Shown piece after piece: positions 24,444-33,114 of a stretch of 46,677 nucleotides of DNA. The notes beneath the pieces were generated by a model that was not told the origin of the DNA, ran no database searches, and worked only from the letters and a program-made list of their open reading frames with translations. Location of the stretch: NCBI GenBank assembly GCA_049304015.1, contig JBAQNS010000004.1, positions 1-46,677 of the forward strand, given 5' to 3'. The position numbers and the translations under genes were made by a program. The DNA comes from JAIFWN01 sp049304015 (lineage in GTDB: Bacteria > Patescibacteriota > Minisyncoccia > Phycocordibacterales > Zambryskibacteraceae). The stretch's first letter is position 1. Each line of letters starts with the position of its first letter.

Positions 24444-25199
24444 ATGGTTAAACCCATTCTTGTAGCTAATTGGAAAAATTATCCAAGTTCTTTGGAAGAA
24501 GTTAAAGACCTCCTAAAAAGGTTGTCCAAGGACTCTGTAGAGTACAAAAAAATAAATCTTTTTATTGCTCCACCGGTTGTGTATTTAGAATCAGTATTAA
24601 ACAAAATAAAAAATTTTGGGTCTTTGGCTGTGCAAGATGTGCCATTAATGTATGAAGGGACACATACTGGAGAATTAAGCATGCATATACTCAAAAGCTT
24701 TGGGGTAAGGCTTAGTATTGTTGGACATAGTGAGAGACGAACTCTGGGGGAAACAAATGAGGTTATTAATCACAAAATAAAAAACATTTTAAAGTCAGGC
24801 ATGGTGCCACTACTTTGTGTGGGGGAGAAAGAAAAGGATTTACATGGTGAGCACTTTGAATTTGTAAGGGAGCAAATAGTGGCCTGTTTATATAAGATAA
24901 AAAAAGATGATGTCTCAAAAATAATCATAGCCTATGAACCAGTTTGGACTATAGGCAAGAAGGCCAAAGATGCCATGGATAAGAATGACATAGAACAGAT
25001 GATTATCTTTATAAAGAAAATTTTGACTGATTTGTATAGCAGAGAGACGGCAGAAAAAATAAAAATACTTTATGGTGGTTCAGTAGAACCAGCAAACGCC
25101 GCATCAATTCTTGAATCTGGTGTGAGAGGTTTCTTAGTTGGACACTCTTCAATAAATGCTGAAAACTTTTATAGAATTGCCAAGGTATTAAATAATTAA
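24444..25199 (+). CDS. tpiA: Triosephosphate isomerase
   Basis: 251 residues forming the TIM barrel that interconverts dihydroxyacetone phosphate and glyceraldehyde-3-phosphate. The active-site residues are Asn9 and Lys11 in ANWKNY, His95 in GHSERR, and the catalytic Glu in AYEPVWTIG (~165). The phosphate-binding LYGGSV and GFLVGHSSI follow. The start is fixed by a -10 six bases upstream. It is followed one base later by pgk, giving a two-gene glycolytic operon. Confidence 0.97.
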   Translation: MVKPILVANWKNYPSSLEEVKDLLKRLSKDSVEYKKINLFIAPPVVYLESVLNKIKNFGSLAVQDVPLMYEGTHTGELSMHILKSFGVRLSIVGHSERRTLGETNEVINHKIKNILKSGMVPLLCVGEKEKDLHGEHFEFVREQIVACLYKIKKDDVSKIIIAYEPVWTIGKKAKDAMDKNDIEQMIIFIKKILTDLYSRETAEKIKILYGGSVEPANAASILESGVRGFLVGHSSINAENFYRIAKVLNN

Positions 25200-25200
25200 T

Positions 25201-26304
25201 ATGGATTTTAAAACAATATTAGAAATCGGAGATTTGGAAGATAAGAAGGTTTTGGTTAGACTTGATTGGAATGTACCCATAAAAGATGGCTCTGTTGCTG
25301 ATGATTTCAGAATTAGAGAATCTCTACCTACTATTGAGTATTTGCTCAAACATGGGGCCAAAGTCACTCTTATTAGTCATTTGGAATCATCCATATCTAC
25401 TGGTTCTCAACAGGAGATTAGTCTAGAGCCAGTTTATAAATGTGCTAAGAAATTCCTACCAAATTTGTCATTTAAAGAAGGAGGTGATTTAGTTTTATTG
25501 GAGAATTTAAGACAAAATAAGGGTGAAAGGGAGAATTCAAGAGAATTTGCGATGTCTTTAACTAAGGACATGGATTTGTTTGTGAATGAAGCTTTCCCTG
25601 CATCACACAGAGAGCATGCCTCAATAGTAGGAATCCCTAAATTATTACCAAGCTTTGCTGGATTTAGGTTCACAGAAGAAGTGAAGAGATTATCAAAAGC
25701 TTTTTATCCTAAACGACCATTTCTTTTTATCCTTGGTGGAGCAAAATTTGACACCAAACTTCCGCTTATTGATAAATTTATTCAAATCGCAGATTTTTTG
25801 TTCGTGGGAGGTGCTTTGGCTCACAATTTTTATAAAGAAATGAAAAATAATATCGGAGACTCTCTTGTTTCTAATGAAGAGTTTGGATTATTAGATAAAA
25901 TTGCCACTGGGAAGATTGTCTTACCTTCAGAAGTGGTTGTAAGGGGACATGATGGGATGAGAGCTGAAGCGGTTGAACACGTAGCTGACGGCGATGTTAT
26001 TCTAGATGCAGGACCAAGAACATTAGAAGAATTAGAAACCAGAATTCATAATTCACAATTCATTCTTTGGAATGGACCACTTGGTAACTATGAAAACGGC
26101 TTTAAAGCTGGGACATTAAGACTGGCAGAATTGTTGGCAGAATCAGGTAAGGAAGTAATTATTGGTGGAGTAGACACACTGGCTTGTATTGAGGAACTTG
26201 ATTTGTTCGACAAATACTCATTTGTCTCTACTGGCGGTGGCGCAATGCTTGATTTTTTAGCTACAGGCACCCTTCCGGGTATAGAAGCACTTAAGAAGAT
26301 ATAG
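25201..26304 (+). CDS. pgk: Phosphoglycerate kinase
   Basis: 367 residues, somewhat shorter than the usual ~390-400. It transfers the acyl phosphate of 1,3-bisphosphoglycerate to ADP. Recognisable motifs are VLVRLDWNVPIKDG (usually D-F-N-V-P), VTLISHLE, FVNEAFPASHREHAS, FLFILGGAKFDTKLPL, WNGPLGNYENGFKAGT and the terminal FVSTGGGAMLDFLATGTLPG. The gene lies one base after tpiA. Its 3' end overlaps the convergent HIT gene by 14 bases. Confidence 0.96.
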   Translation: MDFKTILEIGDLEDKKVLVRLDWNVPIKDGSVADDFRIRESLPTIEYLLKHGAKVTLISHLESSISTGSQQEISLEPVYKCAKKFLPNLSFKEGGDLVLLENLRQNKGERENSREFAMSLTKDMDLFVNEAFPASHREHASIVGIPKLLPSFAGFRFTEEVKRLSKAFYPKRPFLFILGGAKFDTKLPLIDKFIQIADFLFVGGALAHNFYKEMKNNIGDSLVSNEEFGLLDKIATGKIVLPSEVVVRGHDGMRAEAVEHVADGDVILDAGPRTLEELETRIHNSQFILWNGPLGNYENGFKAGTLRLAELLAESGKEVIIGGVDTLACIEELDLFDKYSFVSTGGGAMLDFLATGTLPGIEALKKI

Positions 26305-26707
26305 AGTTAATAATTTTATCTCCAACTTCTTTAATTTGTTCTGGGTATTCGTATTTTCTTGGTTGCCAATGTTTGAAGCCATCTCCTTCAAATCGAGGAA
26401 TAATGTGAAAATGAGCGTGAAAAATGACTTGTCCGGCAGCGGGTTCATTGTTCATATCGACGTTTATACCTTCTGCGTTCGTGGCCTTTTTAATACCTAT
26501 TGATACAGTTTGCAGTTCTTCACCAAGTTTCTCCAATATGTTTTTAGGTAAATCATAAATATTGCTGTGATGCTGTTTAGGAATTACCAAAGAGTGTCCA
26601 AAATTCACTGGTTGAGTATTCACAAAGGCCAAAAAATCATCAGTTTCATGAATAATTGTGGCTGGAATTTCTTTCCTAACTATTTTGCAGAAAATGCAAT
26701 CGTCCAT
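26291..26707 (-). CDS. HIT-family nucleotide hydrolase
   Basis: 138 residues with the histidine triad HAHFHIIP (His97, 99, 101). A conserved N-terminal CIFCKIV (Cys4, Cys7) is zinc-binding in some members, and FVNTQPVNFGHSLVIPKQH follows. HIT proteins hydrolyse AMP-linked or dinucleoside substrates; the specific substrate is not predictable. It lies one base after the lamin-tail gene on the same strand and overlaps pgk by 14 bases at the 3' end. Confidence 0.94.
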   Translation of the reverse strand: MDDCIFCKIVRKEIPATIIHETDDFLAFVNTQPVNFGHSLVIPKQHHSNIYDLPKNILEKLGEELQTVSIGIKKATNAEGINVDMNNEPAAGQVIFHAHFHIIPRFEGDGFKHWQPRKYEYPEQIKEVGDKIINSISS

Positions 26708-26708
26708 A

Positions 26709-27665
26709 TTAATAAGAATAATAATTAACTAGTTTGCCCATATTGTCTAAGAGGGAAATGGTATCTCCGGAATTATCCCACATCTCAAAGCTTCGGCCCA
26801 AGAAAATTCTCCAAGTTGGATAACTAAAATCCGGATCATCTTTGTGGTTATTAATACACATATTGTAAGTGGCATGTTGTCTTATGAAGTTCACACAAGC
26901 ACTAGTTAAGTTAGATACCCCATCTACACATCCAGAACAAAGTTCCCCCTTTTGATTAACACCATCAAATTTTGGAGTATGACAACTGGATATACCAGAA
27001 ACATAATCCTTACATTTTTGATCAAGGTTATTGTATCCGGATTCTTTTTTGACCAAAGGGCAGTTCCTTTCAAGGGGAGGTGTGAATTCATATTCAGGTA
27101 GGGCATCAAGATAACCCGAACACTTATTCTCTCTAAAGTTCACAACTTTGTATGGTGAATTTATTCCTACCGCACCACTACTGATTATGGCTCTATCTCC
27201 ATCACCAAGCACTACATCCACAAAATTATTATTGCCTGTGGGTGAAATATAAGTGGCGGCTTTTTGGATCATCATAGAATCAATGTTGAAATGTATTGTG
27301 TTGCCACTTATCTCATAGGATTTGGTGTCTTTCGCATTTTTCAAAGTCCAACCAGAGATATCCATGCTTTTATCTCCTCTGGCTTCAATGGTTATGTATT
27401 CGTTGTATGGGTCTGATTCGTATGAGGCATTACCTGGTCCTACCAAAATCCTTGAAGCAAAAATAGAATCAGGTTTAGGACCATTTTGATAATTATTAGA
27501 TAAACCCCACTGGCTTTTATCATTTATATCCCTAAAAATACCTCCAACAGGACCAAGCTTTTTCTCTGGAATGATAAAAACGAAAATTATGATACTTAGG
27601 GCAATTAGTATTAATAGACCATTATCTGACTCACCCCCATTGAATCTTTTGGGTTTATTTTGCAT
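26709..27665 (-). CDS. Membrane-anchored lamin-tail-domain protein, 318 aa
   Basis: An N-terminal membrane helix (residues ~16-33, LLILIALSIIIFVFIIPEK) anchors an extracytoplasmic part. Residues ~80-175 look like a lamin-tail domain (YNEYITIEARG ... MDISGWTLKN). A Cys-rich segment (~180-270) contains eight or more cysteines in pairs such as CSGC. The final WRIFLGRSFEMWDNSGDTISLLDN-type stretch is a second lamin-tail-like strand pattern. Such proteins are common in CPR and are usually surface-exposed; the molecular role is unknown. It shares a transcript with the HIT gene and is divergent from recJ across a 49-base gap. Confidence 0.8.
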   Translation of the reverse strand: MQNKPKRFNGGESDNGLLILIALSIIIFVFIIPEKKLGPVGGIFRDINDKSQWGLSNNYQNGPKPDSIFASRILVGPGNASYESDPYNEYITIEARGDKSMDISGWTLKNAKDTKSYEISGNTIHFNIDSMMIQKAATYISPTGNNNFVDVVLGDGDRAIISSGAVGINSPYKVVNFRENKCSGYLDALPEYEFTPPLERNCPLVKKESGYNNLDQKCKDYVSGISSCHTPKFDGVNQKGELCSGCVDGVSNLTSACVNFIRQHATYNMCINNHKDDPDFSYPTWRIFLGRSFEMWDNSGDTISLLDNMGKLVNYYSY

Positions 27666-27702
27666 AGGCTAATCATAATACAAACGAAGCTTGCCTGCAT
27701 GT

Positions 27703-27708
27703 TAGAAT
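27703..27708 (+). promoter_or_regulatory. recJ -10 box, leaderless
   Basis: TAGAAT at 27703-27708, preceded by TGT (extended -10), six bases, then ATG 27715. Confidence 0.6.
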
Positions 27709-27714
27709 GACCAT

Positions 27715-29370
27715 ATGGAAGTTCTACATTTTGCTGAAATTTATGCCTCAATGCTCAAGGAAAGGGGTATTTTTCACGAGCAAGCAGAGGACTTTTTGAA
27801 CCCGGATTATTCAAAGCTCCACAACCCACTTCTACTTCCGGATATGGAAAAAGCTCGAGATAGAGTAATAGAGGGTATGAAAAAAGATGAGCACATAGTG
27901 GTGTTCTCCGACTATGATGCAGATGGTATCCCCGGAGCTGTAGTGGTAGCAGACTTTTTTAAAAAGGCTAAATACGAAAATGTTTCTTTTTATATTCCTC
28001 ATAGACACGATGAAGGGTTTGGTCTAAATGAAGAAGCCATAAATGAGATAGAGAAAAGAGGAGCAAAACTTATGATTACTGTAGATTGTGGGACAGCGGA
28101 CCACTCTGAAGTTGAACATGCTCAAAAGTTAGGCATAGATGTCATCATCACTGATCATCATGAGTCAGATTTGATACCCAAAGCCTATGCGGTAGTTAAT
28201 CCAAAAAGAAAAGATTCGACTTATCCATTCAAAGAACTTTGTGGAGCAGGACTAGCGTTCAAGTTAGTGCAGGCAATTCTTATGAAAGACAGATTTGAGA
28301 TAAAAGAAGGTATGGAGAAGTGGTCTTTGGATATGGTGGCCATTGCCACACTTTCTGATATGGTGCCTCTAGTAGATGAAAATAGGATCCTGTCTAAATT
28401 TGGGTTAAATGTTTTGCGCAAATCACCACGGCCTGGACTTGCAGCGCTATTTAGAATTATGAAGATGGACCAAGAGAATATAACAGAAGATGATGTGGCT
28501 TTTATGATTACTCCTCGTATAAACGCAGCTTCAAGAATGGGTGTACCTATGGATGCGTTCAATTTACTTTCGACCACTAAACCAATTGATGCTGAGAAAT
28601 ATGCAATGCACTTAGAGAAAATAAATAATGAACGTAAGGGCATTGTGGCTCAAATAGTGAAAGATGCTAAGCATAAACTGTCTACCAGACAAGACATTCC
28701 TTCAGTGATAGTGATAGGTAATCCAGAATGGAAACCCGCCCTAATGGGTTTGGTCGCGAACTCTCTAGTAGAAGATTATCTTAGACCAGTGTTTGTGTGG
28801 GGGAGAGATGGTGATGATGTGATAAAGGGTTCGTGTCGTTCTTATGATGGGATAGATCTTTATGAACTCATGAAAGGAGCAAAGGATGCGTTTATGGAGT
28901 TTGGAGGACACGCTGGAGCTGGGGGGTTTTCTGCTTCGCTCGAACAGATTGGGGTACTTGAAGAAAAACTTTCAGAAGCTCTGGGGAAACTTGAAATAAA
29001 AGATGAAAAAATATTAGAAAACATTCATGCTCATATAAAAATTCAAATAGATGATGTGGGGGAAAACCTTTGGTCGACCATCGCTCCCTTTGCACCATTT
29101 GGGATGGGGAATCCCAAACCTGTGTTCTATATAAAAAATGCTGAGATAAAATCAGCCAAGAATTTTGGTAAAAAGAATGATCATATGGAAGTTATCTTCA
29201 AGACTAAAGAAGGGAAGAGTATCAAGGCCATACAATTTTTCACTACAATAGAAGACCAAAAGACTCCTATTAGTCCAGGCTCACATACTTCCATCACTGC
29301 TCACCTTGAGAAGTCATATTTCATGAATCGTCCAGAAGTCCGTCTCCGCATACTCGAAATAGGGTTATAA
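27715..29370 (+). CDS. recJ: Single-stranded-DNA-specific exonuclease RecJ
   Basis: 551 residues. DHH phosphoesterase motifs are FSDYDADGIPG (~64-74), TVDCGTADH (~120) and ITDHHESD (~145). The DHHA1 domain has GGHAGAGGFSAS near 396, and a C-terminal OB-like region includes APFGMGNPKPVF. RecJ degrades 5' single strands in recombination and repair. The leaderless-type start is supported by the -10 six bases upstream. The rnhA promoter overlaps its stop codon. Confidence 0.95.
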   Translation: MEVLHFAEIYASMLKERGIFHEQAEDFLNPDYSKLHNPLLLPDMEKARDRVIEGMKKDEHIVVFSDYDADGIPGAVVVADFFKKAKYENVSFYIPHRHDEGFGLNEEAINEIEKRGAKLMITVDCGTADHSEVEHAQKLGIDVIITDHHESDLIPKAYAVVNPKRKDSTYPFKELCGAGLAFKLVQAILMKDRFEIKEGMEKWSLDMVAIATLSDMVPLVDENRILSKFGLNVLRKSPRPGLAALFRIMKMDQENITEDDVAFMITPRINAASRMGVPMDAFNLLSTTKPIDAEKYAMHLEKINNERKGIVAQIVKDAKHKLSTRQDIPSVIVIGNPEWKPALMGLVANSLVEDYLRPVFVWGRDGDDVIKGSCRSYDGIDLYELMKGAKDAFMEFGGHAGAGGFSASLEQIGVLEEKLSEALGKLEIKDEKILENIHAHIKIQIDDVGENLWSTIAPFAPFGMGNPKPVFYIKNAEIKSAKNFGKKNDHMEVIFKTKEGKSIKAIQFFTTIEDQKTPISPGSHTSITAHLEKSYFMNRPEVRLRILEIGL

Positions 29371-29371
29371 T
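29366..29371 (+). promoter_or_regulatory. rnhA -10 box overlapping the recJ stop, leaderless
   Basis: TATAAT at 29366-29371 includes the recJ TAA stop. Six bases later is ATG 29378. Confidence 0.6.
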
Positions 29372-29377
29372 GTCCAA

Positions 29378-29854
29378 ATGATAATTATTTACACTGATGG
29401 CTCTTCTAAGGGTAATCCTGGGCCGGGGGGATGGGGGGCAATAGTCGCCGATGAGAAAAAAGTTAAAGAGCTTGGGGGAAGAGAAGAACACACTACGAAT
29501 AACCGCATGGAGCTCACTGCAGCTATTAGATCTGTAGGTTCGCTAGAACAAGGTGCAGAGGCCACTATCTTTTGTGATGCCTCATATGTGGTGAAGGGAA
29601 TTACAGAATGGATTCATGGCTGGCACAGGAACAATTGGAGAACTGCGGGTAAGAAACCTGTAGAGAATAAGGATTTGTGGATGGAATTGTTCGAAGTCGT
29701 TCAAGGTAAGGATTTGCACTGGAAATTAATCACCGGCCACTCAGGCATAGAGGGGAATGAGAGGTGCGATGTTATAGCCACGAGCCATGCAGATGGAGAA
29801 CAAATAGATTTGTATGATGGAACAAGGAGCAAATATAAAATTAAACTTTCTTAA
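29378..29854 (+). CDS. rnhA: Ribonuclease HI
   Basis: 158 residues. The catalytic carboxylates are in place: Asp7 in YTDGSSKGNPGPGGWG, Glu45 in NNRMELTAA, Asp67 in FCDASYV, and Asp131 in GNERCDVIA, with His121 in TGHSG. It cleaves the RNA strand of RNA-DNA hybrids. Asp-Ala-Ser replaces the common Asp-Ser around the third carboxylate. A strong intrinsic terminator begins nine bases after the stop. The predicted start of comEC overlaps the rnhA 3' end. Confidence 0.96.
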   Translation: MIIIYTDGSSKGNPGPGGWGAIVADEKKVKELGGREEHTTNNRMELTAAIRSVGSLEQGAEATIFCDASYVVKGITEWIHGWHRNNWRTAGKKPVENKDLWMELFEVVQGKDLHWKLITGHSGIEGNERCDVIATSHADGEQIDLYDGTRSKYKIKLS

Positions 29855-31322
29855 ATTCATTAACTCCCGACACTCGGGAGTTTTTGTTTTCATATGGAGT
29901 TTTATATTGGCCGTATTAGTTTCATCATATATATTTATCACCCCAATTTATAGTCTGGTTATAATTTGTGTTGGTTTAGTAGGGAGTATCATTTATATTT
30001 TTATTAGAAATAGAGTTAGCATTTTATTCCTAATAATTTCTCTTATTATTTTAGGTTTTGGTGTGGGTGGTATGAGATACGCAGTAAAAGATTTTCATGA
30101 ATCTGATCTGTATTTAGAAGTGAATATAGATAAAAAGGTTTCCATAAAAGGTTTGGTAGTGAGTGAACCTGAACATAGAGAGAATGATGTGCGAGTGGTT
30201 GTAGATACGGAGGTAGATAAAATACTCGTGAGTACTGGATTGTTTTCTGGTGTTAATTATGGGGATGAAGTTGAAGTTATGGGTAAGTTAGAACAGCCTG
30301 GATTAATAGATTCTGATGTTGGTAGACCGTTTGACTATGGAGCATATCTGTCCAAAGAAAATATTTACTATACGGTTAGTTTTGCCCAAATAAATATCCT
30401 TGAATCAGGTAGAGGTAACAAAATAAAATCTATTCTTTTTAGAATCAAAAATTCTTTCACCAATAAGATGAACGAATTATTGGCTGAGCCAGAGTCTTCG
30501 CTCTTGGCTGGGCTTTTAGTCTCTGGTAAACAAGCTTTGCCTAAGGATATTTTGGACGAATTTAGGCGAGCAGGGGTGGTGCACATAGTGGTGCTTTCCG
30601 GCTACAACATCACTATTGTGGCTGAGTTTCTAAAGAAAATTTTCAGCTTTTTGTCACTCCGTTTGGCCACTGTAGCTTCAATATTTGGAATAATTTTCTT
30701 CACTATTATGACCGGGGCTACAGCCACTGTAGTGCGTGCAGCCATCATGGTGCTCATTGTTATTTTTGGTAAATCCATGGGTCGGACTTATTCTGTCCCT
30801 AGAGCATTACTTACAGCAGGATTTTTTATGCTCCTGGAGAATCCAAAAATATTAGTTTTTGATGCTTCATTTCAGCTCAGTTTCCTTGCTGTGCTCGCCT
30901 TAGTTTATGTTGAACCGATTGTCTTAAAATATTTAACTAAAATCCCAGAGAAATATGGTATTCGTTCTATCCTTTCTACAACTATAGCCACACAGTTCAC
31001 GGTCTTACCTTTCCTTCTTTACTCTATGGGCAACTTTTCAATAGTTTCTATATTCTCCAATATGCTCATACTCATGTTTGTACCCATCACTATGCTTGTT
31101 GGTTTTACGGCTACCGCTTTTGGGTTTATTAGTTATCACCTTGCTCTACCTTTCTCCTACATTACTCACATATTCCTCATTTGGATTTTAGGTGTGGCCC
31201 ATACACTAGGGAATCTATCTTTCGCTCAAATCAGTATAAGAAACTTCCCACAATCTTTGATGTTAGCTTTATACTTATCCTTAATTGTTTTTATCTACAA
31301 GAAAAATAAACTAAGCCGCTAG
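29814..31322 (+). CDS. comEC: ComEC/Rec2-family DNA uptake channel, membrane core
   Basis: Up to 502 residues if started at ATG 29814, which overlaps rnhA by 41 bases. The only in-frame alternative beyond the terminator at 29863-29890 is TTG 29907. The protein has an N-terminal membrane pair, an OB-like DUF4131 region (~100-185), then the Competence domain with multiple helices. That domain includes LLAGLLVSGKQALPKDILDEFRRAGVVHIVVLSGYNI (its first ~20 residues being typical) and GATATVVRAAIM. This is the channel that passes single-stranded DNA across the inner membrane. The metallo-hydrolase domain found at the C-terminus of full-length ComEC is missing and is encoded at 32248-33114. The 3' end overlaps the convergent gene by 12 bases. 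Confidence 0.9.
   Translation: MMEQGANIKLNFLKFINSRHSGVFVFIWSFILAVLVSSYIFITPIYSLVIICVGLVGSIIYIFIRNRVSILFLIISLIILGFGVGGMRYAVKDFHESDLYLEVNIDKKVSIKGLVVSEPEHRENDVRVVVDTEVDKILVSTGLFSGVNYGDEVEVMGKLEQPGLIDSDVGRPFDYGAYLSKENIYYTVSFAQINILESGRGNKIKSILFRIKNSFTNKMNELLAEPESSLLAGLLVSGKQALPKDILDEFRRAGVVHIVVLSGYNITIVAEFLKKIFSFLSLRLATVASIFGIIFFTIMTGATATVVRAAIMVLIVIFGKSMGRTYSVPRALLTAGFFMLLENPKILVFDASFQLSFLAVLALVYVEPIVLKYLTKIPEKYGIRSILSTTIATQFTVLPFLLYSMGNFSIVSIFSNMLILMFVPITMLVGFTATAFGFISYHLALPFSYITHIFLIWILGVAHTLGNLSFAQISIRNFPQSLMLALYLSLIVFIYKKNKLSR
29863..29890 (+). terminator. Intrinsic terminator after rnhA, inside the comEC frame
   Basis: A perfect 8-bp stem ACTCCCGA/TCGGGAGT with loop CAC is followed by TTTTGTTTT. 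It falls in the first codons of the comEC open frame. Confidence 0.88.
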
Positions 31323-31655
31323 TTTGGTTTTTCTGTTTTCTTGGGCCAGTAATCTAATTCTGCTTATGAGTTCTTCAAAGTAATATTGCCCATCTTCCAA
31401 AGAAAGTTCTTTTAATGAGTTGTCTCCAATTTCCCATTCATGATGTGTTTGAGTACTTCTCTTATTTAGATGAGGCATGAGTATTTCTATATGAAGGATA
31501 CCGTCTACCGCTCTATCATAAGCCGATAACTCATCTAGATTTTCAGAATCAAAAGCAATAGTCCAATTTCTATCTCCATTTGGAGGAATGATTTTTAAAT
31601 CTGGTCCCTCAATGATTTCTTTGGAATATGCTGTTTCTTGAAAATCGATGCTCAT
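31311..31655 (-). CDS. Hypothetical protein, 114 aa, coupled to superoxide dismutase
   Basis: A soluble acidic protein with NWTIAFDSENLDELSAYDRAVDG and a C-terminal helical segment ending QENRKTKLAA. No family is recognised. Its ATG overlaps the superoxide dismutase TGA (ATGA), so it is translationally coupled downstream of that gene. Its stop overlaps the end of comEC by 12 bases on the opposite strand. Confidence 0.7.
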   Translation of the reverse strand: MSIDFQETAYSKEIIEGPDLKIIPPNGDRNWTIAFDSENLDELSAYDRAVDGILHIEILMPHLNKRSTQTHHEWEIGDNSLKELSLEDGQYYFEELISRIRLLAQENRKTKLAA

Positions 31656-32206
31656 ATTTTATAAAGCTTTTTATAATTTGCTTCTATTTTCTCCCAGTTT
31701 AAGTTTATGAAGAAATCTTCGACGTACTGCTTCTTGCCACTAGGTTCGTAGTCTGCCACGAATGAGTGTTCCCACATATCGAGTCCAAGAATCATTTCAC
31801 ATCCATTTAACTGTCCAAGATGTTGTTCATCTACCCAAGAGGTTATGAGTCTATTGTCTTTCTTATCAAACCAAAGAACTGCCCATCCAACACCCCGAGT
31901 TAATGCGAGTGCTTTTAAGTTTGTAAGAAATATTTCAACAGAACCAAAAGTTTCTACAAGTTTTTTAGATAACTCACTTTCTGGGTTAAGATTTTTTGCT
32001 CCATCAGAGAGAGAATCAAAATATACTTCATGATTTCTCATCCCATTGTATTCGAAAGGAAAGCGTCGATCATATTGTCCAGAAGTAAGTAAGTCGTTTG
32101 TATTCTTCACATAACCCGCATAAAGTTTCAGATGTTCTTCAATCGTTTTTGCACTTATTCCTTTTAATTCCACAATATTAAACTTTTTTTCTTCGAATGT
32201 TTGCAT
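31652..32206 (-). CDS. sodA: Superoxide dismutase, Fe/Mn family
   Basis: 184 residues, slightly short for the family. Metal ligands are His25 (TIEEHLKLY), His59 (GMRNHEVYF), Asp143 and His147 (GLDMWEHSFVADY). GVGWAVLWFDK and the DYEPSGKKQYVEDFF C-terminus are also typical. It converts superoxide to peroxide and oxygen; metal preference (Fe or Mn) cannot be settled from sequence here. The start codon is formed exactly at the edge of the inverted-repeat element 32206-32269: the A of the minus-strand ATG is the terminal base of the element. TATACA lies ~17 bases upstream, inside the element. Confidence 0.94.
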   Translation of the reverse strand: MQTFEEKKFNIVELKGISAKTIEEHLKLYAGYVKNTNDLLTSGQYDRRFPFEYNGMRNHEVYFDSLSDGAKNLNPESELSKKLVETFGSVEIFLTNLKALALTRGVGWAVLWFDKKDNRLITSWVDEQHLGQLNGCEMILGLDMWEHSFVADYEPSGKKQYVEDFFINLNWEKIEANYKKLYKI

Positions 32207-32269
32207 CCCGTTAGAAGTTAAGATGTATAATTACTAATAATAACATAATGGCGTTCACTTCTAACGGGA
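32206..32269. mobile_element. Miniature inverted-repeat element, copy 1 (64 bp)
   Basis: Perfect 13-bp terminal inverted repeats are present: TCCCGTTAGAAGT at 32206-32218 and its complement at 32257-32269. The 38-bp AT-rich core contains TATAAT (32225-32230). A 3-bp direct repeat GCA flanks both sides (32203-32205 and 32270-32272). The outer ten bases of the repeats are identical to copy 2 at 45054-45122. The start codons of both neighbouring genes lie in or at the edge of the element. No transposase is visible. Confidence 0.6.
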
Positions 32270-33114
32270 GCATAAGACTGTGGAAGAAGTTGTTTTTGAT
32301 TATTCTAGTTTTCTCCAATATGGCTGTTTGGGTAGCTGTTTATGAGAGGAGAACCTCGAATCTCCACGTTTATTTTTTTGATGTAGGACAAGGTGATTCT
32401 ATCTTTATAGATTCACCTACACATGGTCGAGTACTGGTGGACGGTGGGCCGAATAACAAAGTTTTATCTGAGTTAGGCCGAGTTTTGCCTTTTGGAGACA
32501 GGAGAATAGATGTGGTCATAGAAACTCATCCAGACAAAGACCATATTTATGGATTGTCTGAGGTTATCCGTAGATATTCTGTGGGGAAGTTCCTTGAACC
32601 AGGGGTAGAGTCACCAAGTAAAGTGGATGATAACTTGAGAACAGAGTTAGAGGCAAAAAATATAAAAAGATACTTGGCTCGTAGGGGAATGGTGATAAAT
32701 TTTAATGATGGGACAAAACTTTTTATACTTTTCCCTGACCAAGATGTGTCTAAGTGGGAAACGAATCAGGCTTCAGTGGTGGCAAGGCTCGTTTATGGAG
32801 AGAAATCCTTTCTCCTCACCGGAGATTCACCCAAAAAATCTGAATATATAATTATGGAATATGATAAAAAGGACCTAAAAAGTGATGTACTAAAGGTGGG
32901 GCATCATGGTTCAAAGACCTCTACTTCTATGGCTTATGCAAGTCTGGTTCGCCCAGAATATGCAGTAATTTCTACAGGGTTAAACAATAGATACGGTCAC
33001 CCGAATCAAGAAACATTGGATACTTTAAATAAATTAGGTGTGAAGATACTTTCGACCATAGAAAAAGGCACAATCGAATTTGAAACTGATGGTAAAACTT
33101 TAAACCTTAGATAA
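32248..33114 (+). CDS. Detached ComEC-type metallo-beta-lactamase-fold hydrolase
   Basis: 288 residues with an N-terminal membrane helix (residues ~13-32) and then an MBL fold. Motifs are VYFFDVGQGDSIFI, DGGPNN, the metal motif THPDKDH (His94, Asp96, Asp98, His99), LLTGDSPKKSE, and KVGHHGSKTSTS. This matches the C-terminal domain of ComEC, thought to degrade or process the non-transported DNA strand. It is separated from the comEC core by two minus-strand genes. The ATG at 32248 lies inside the inverted-repeat element, and the first eight codons read through its right arm. The stop overlaps rpmB by eight bases. Confidence 0.9.
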   Translation: MAFTSNGSIRLWKKLFLIILVFSNMAVWVAVYERRTSNLHVYFFDVGQGDSIFIDSPTHGRVLVDGGPNNKVLSELGRVLPFGDRRIDVVIETHPDKDHIYGLSEVIRRYSVGKFLEPGVESPSKVDDNLRTELEAKNIKRYLARRGMVINFNDGTKLFILFPDQDVSKWETNQASVVARLVYGEKSFLLTGDSPKKSEYIIMEYDKKDLKSDVLKVGHHGSKTSTSMAYASLVRPEYAVISTGLNNRYGHPNQETLDTLNKLGVKILSTIEKGTIEFETDGKTLNLR

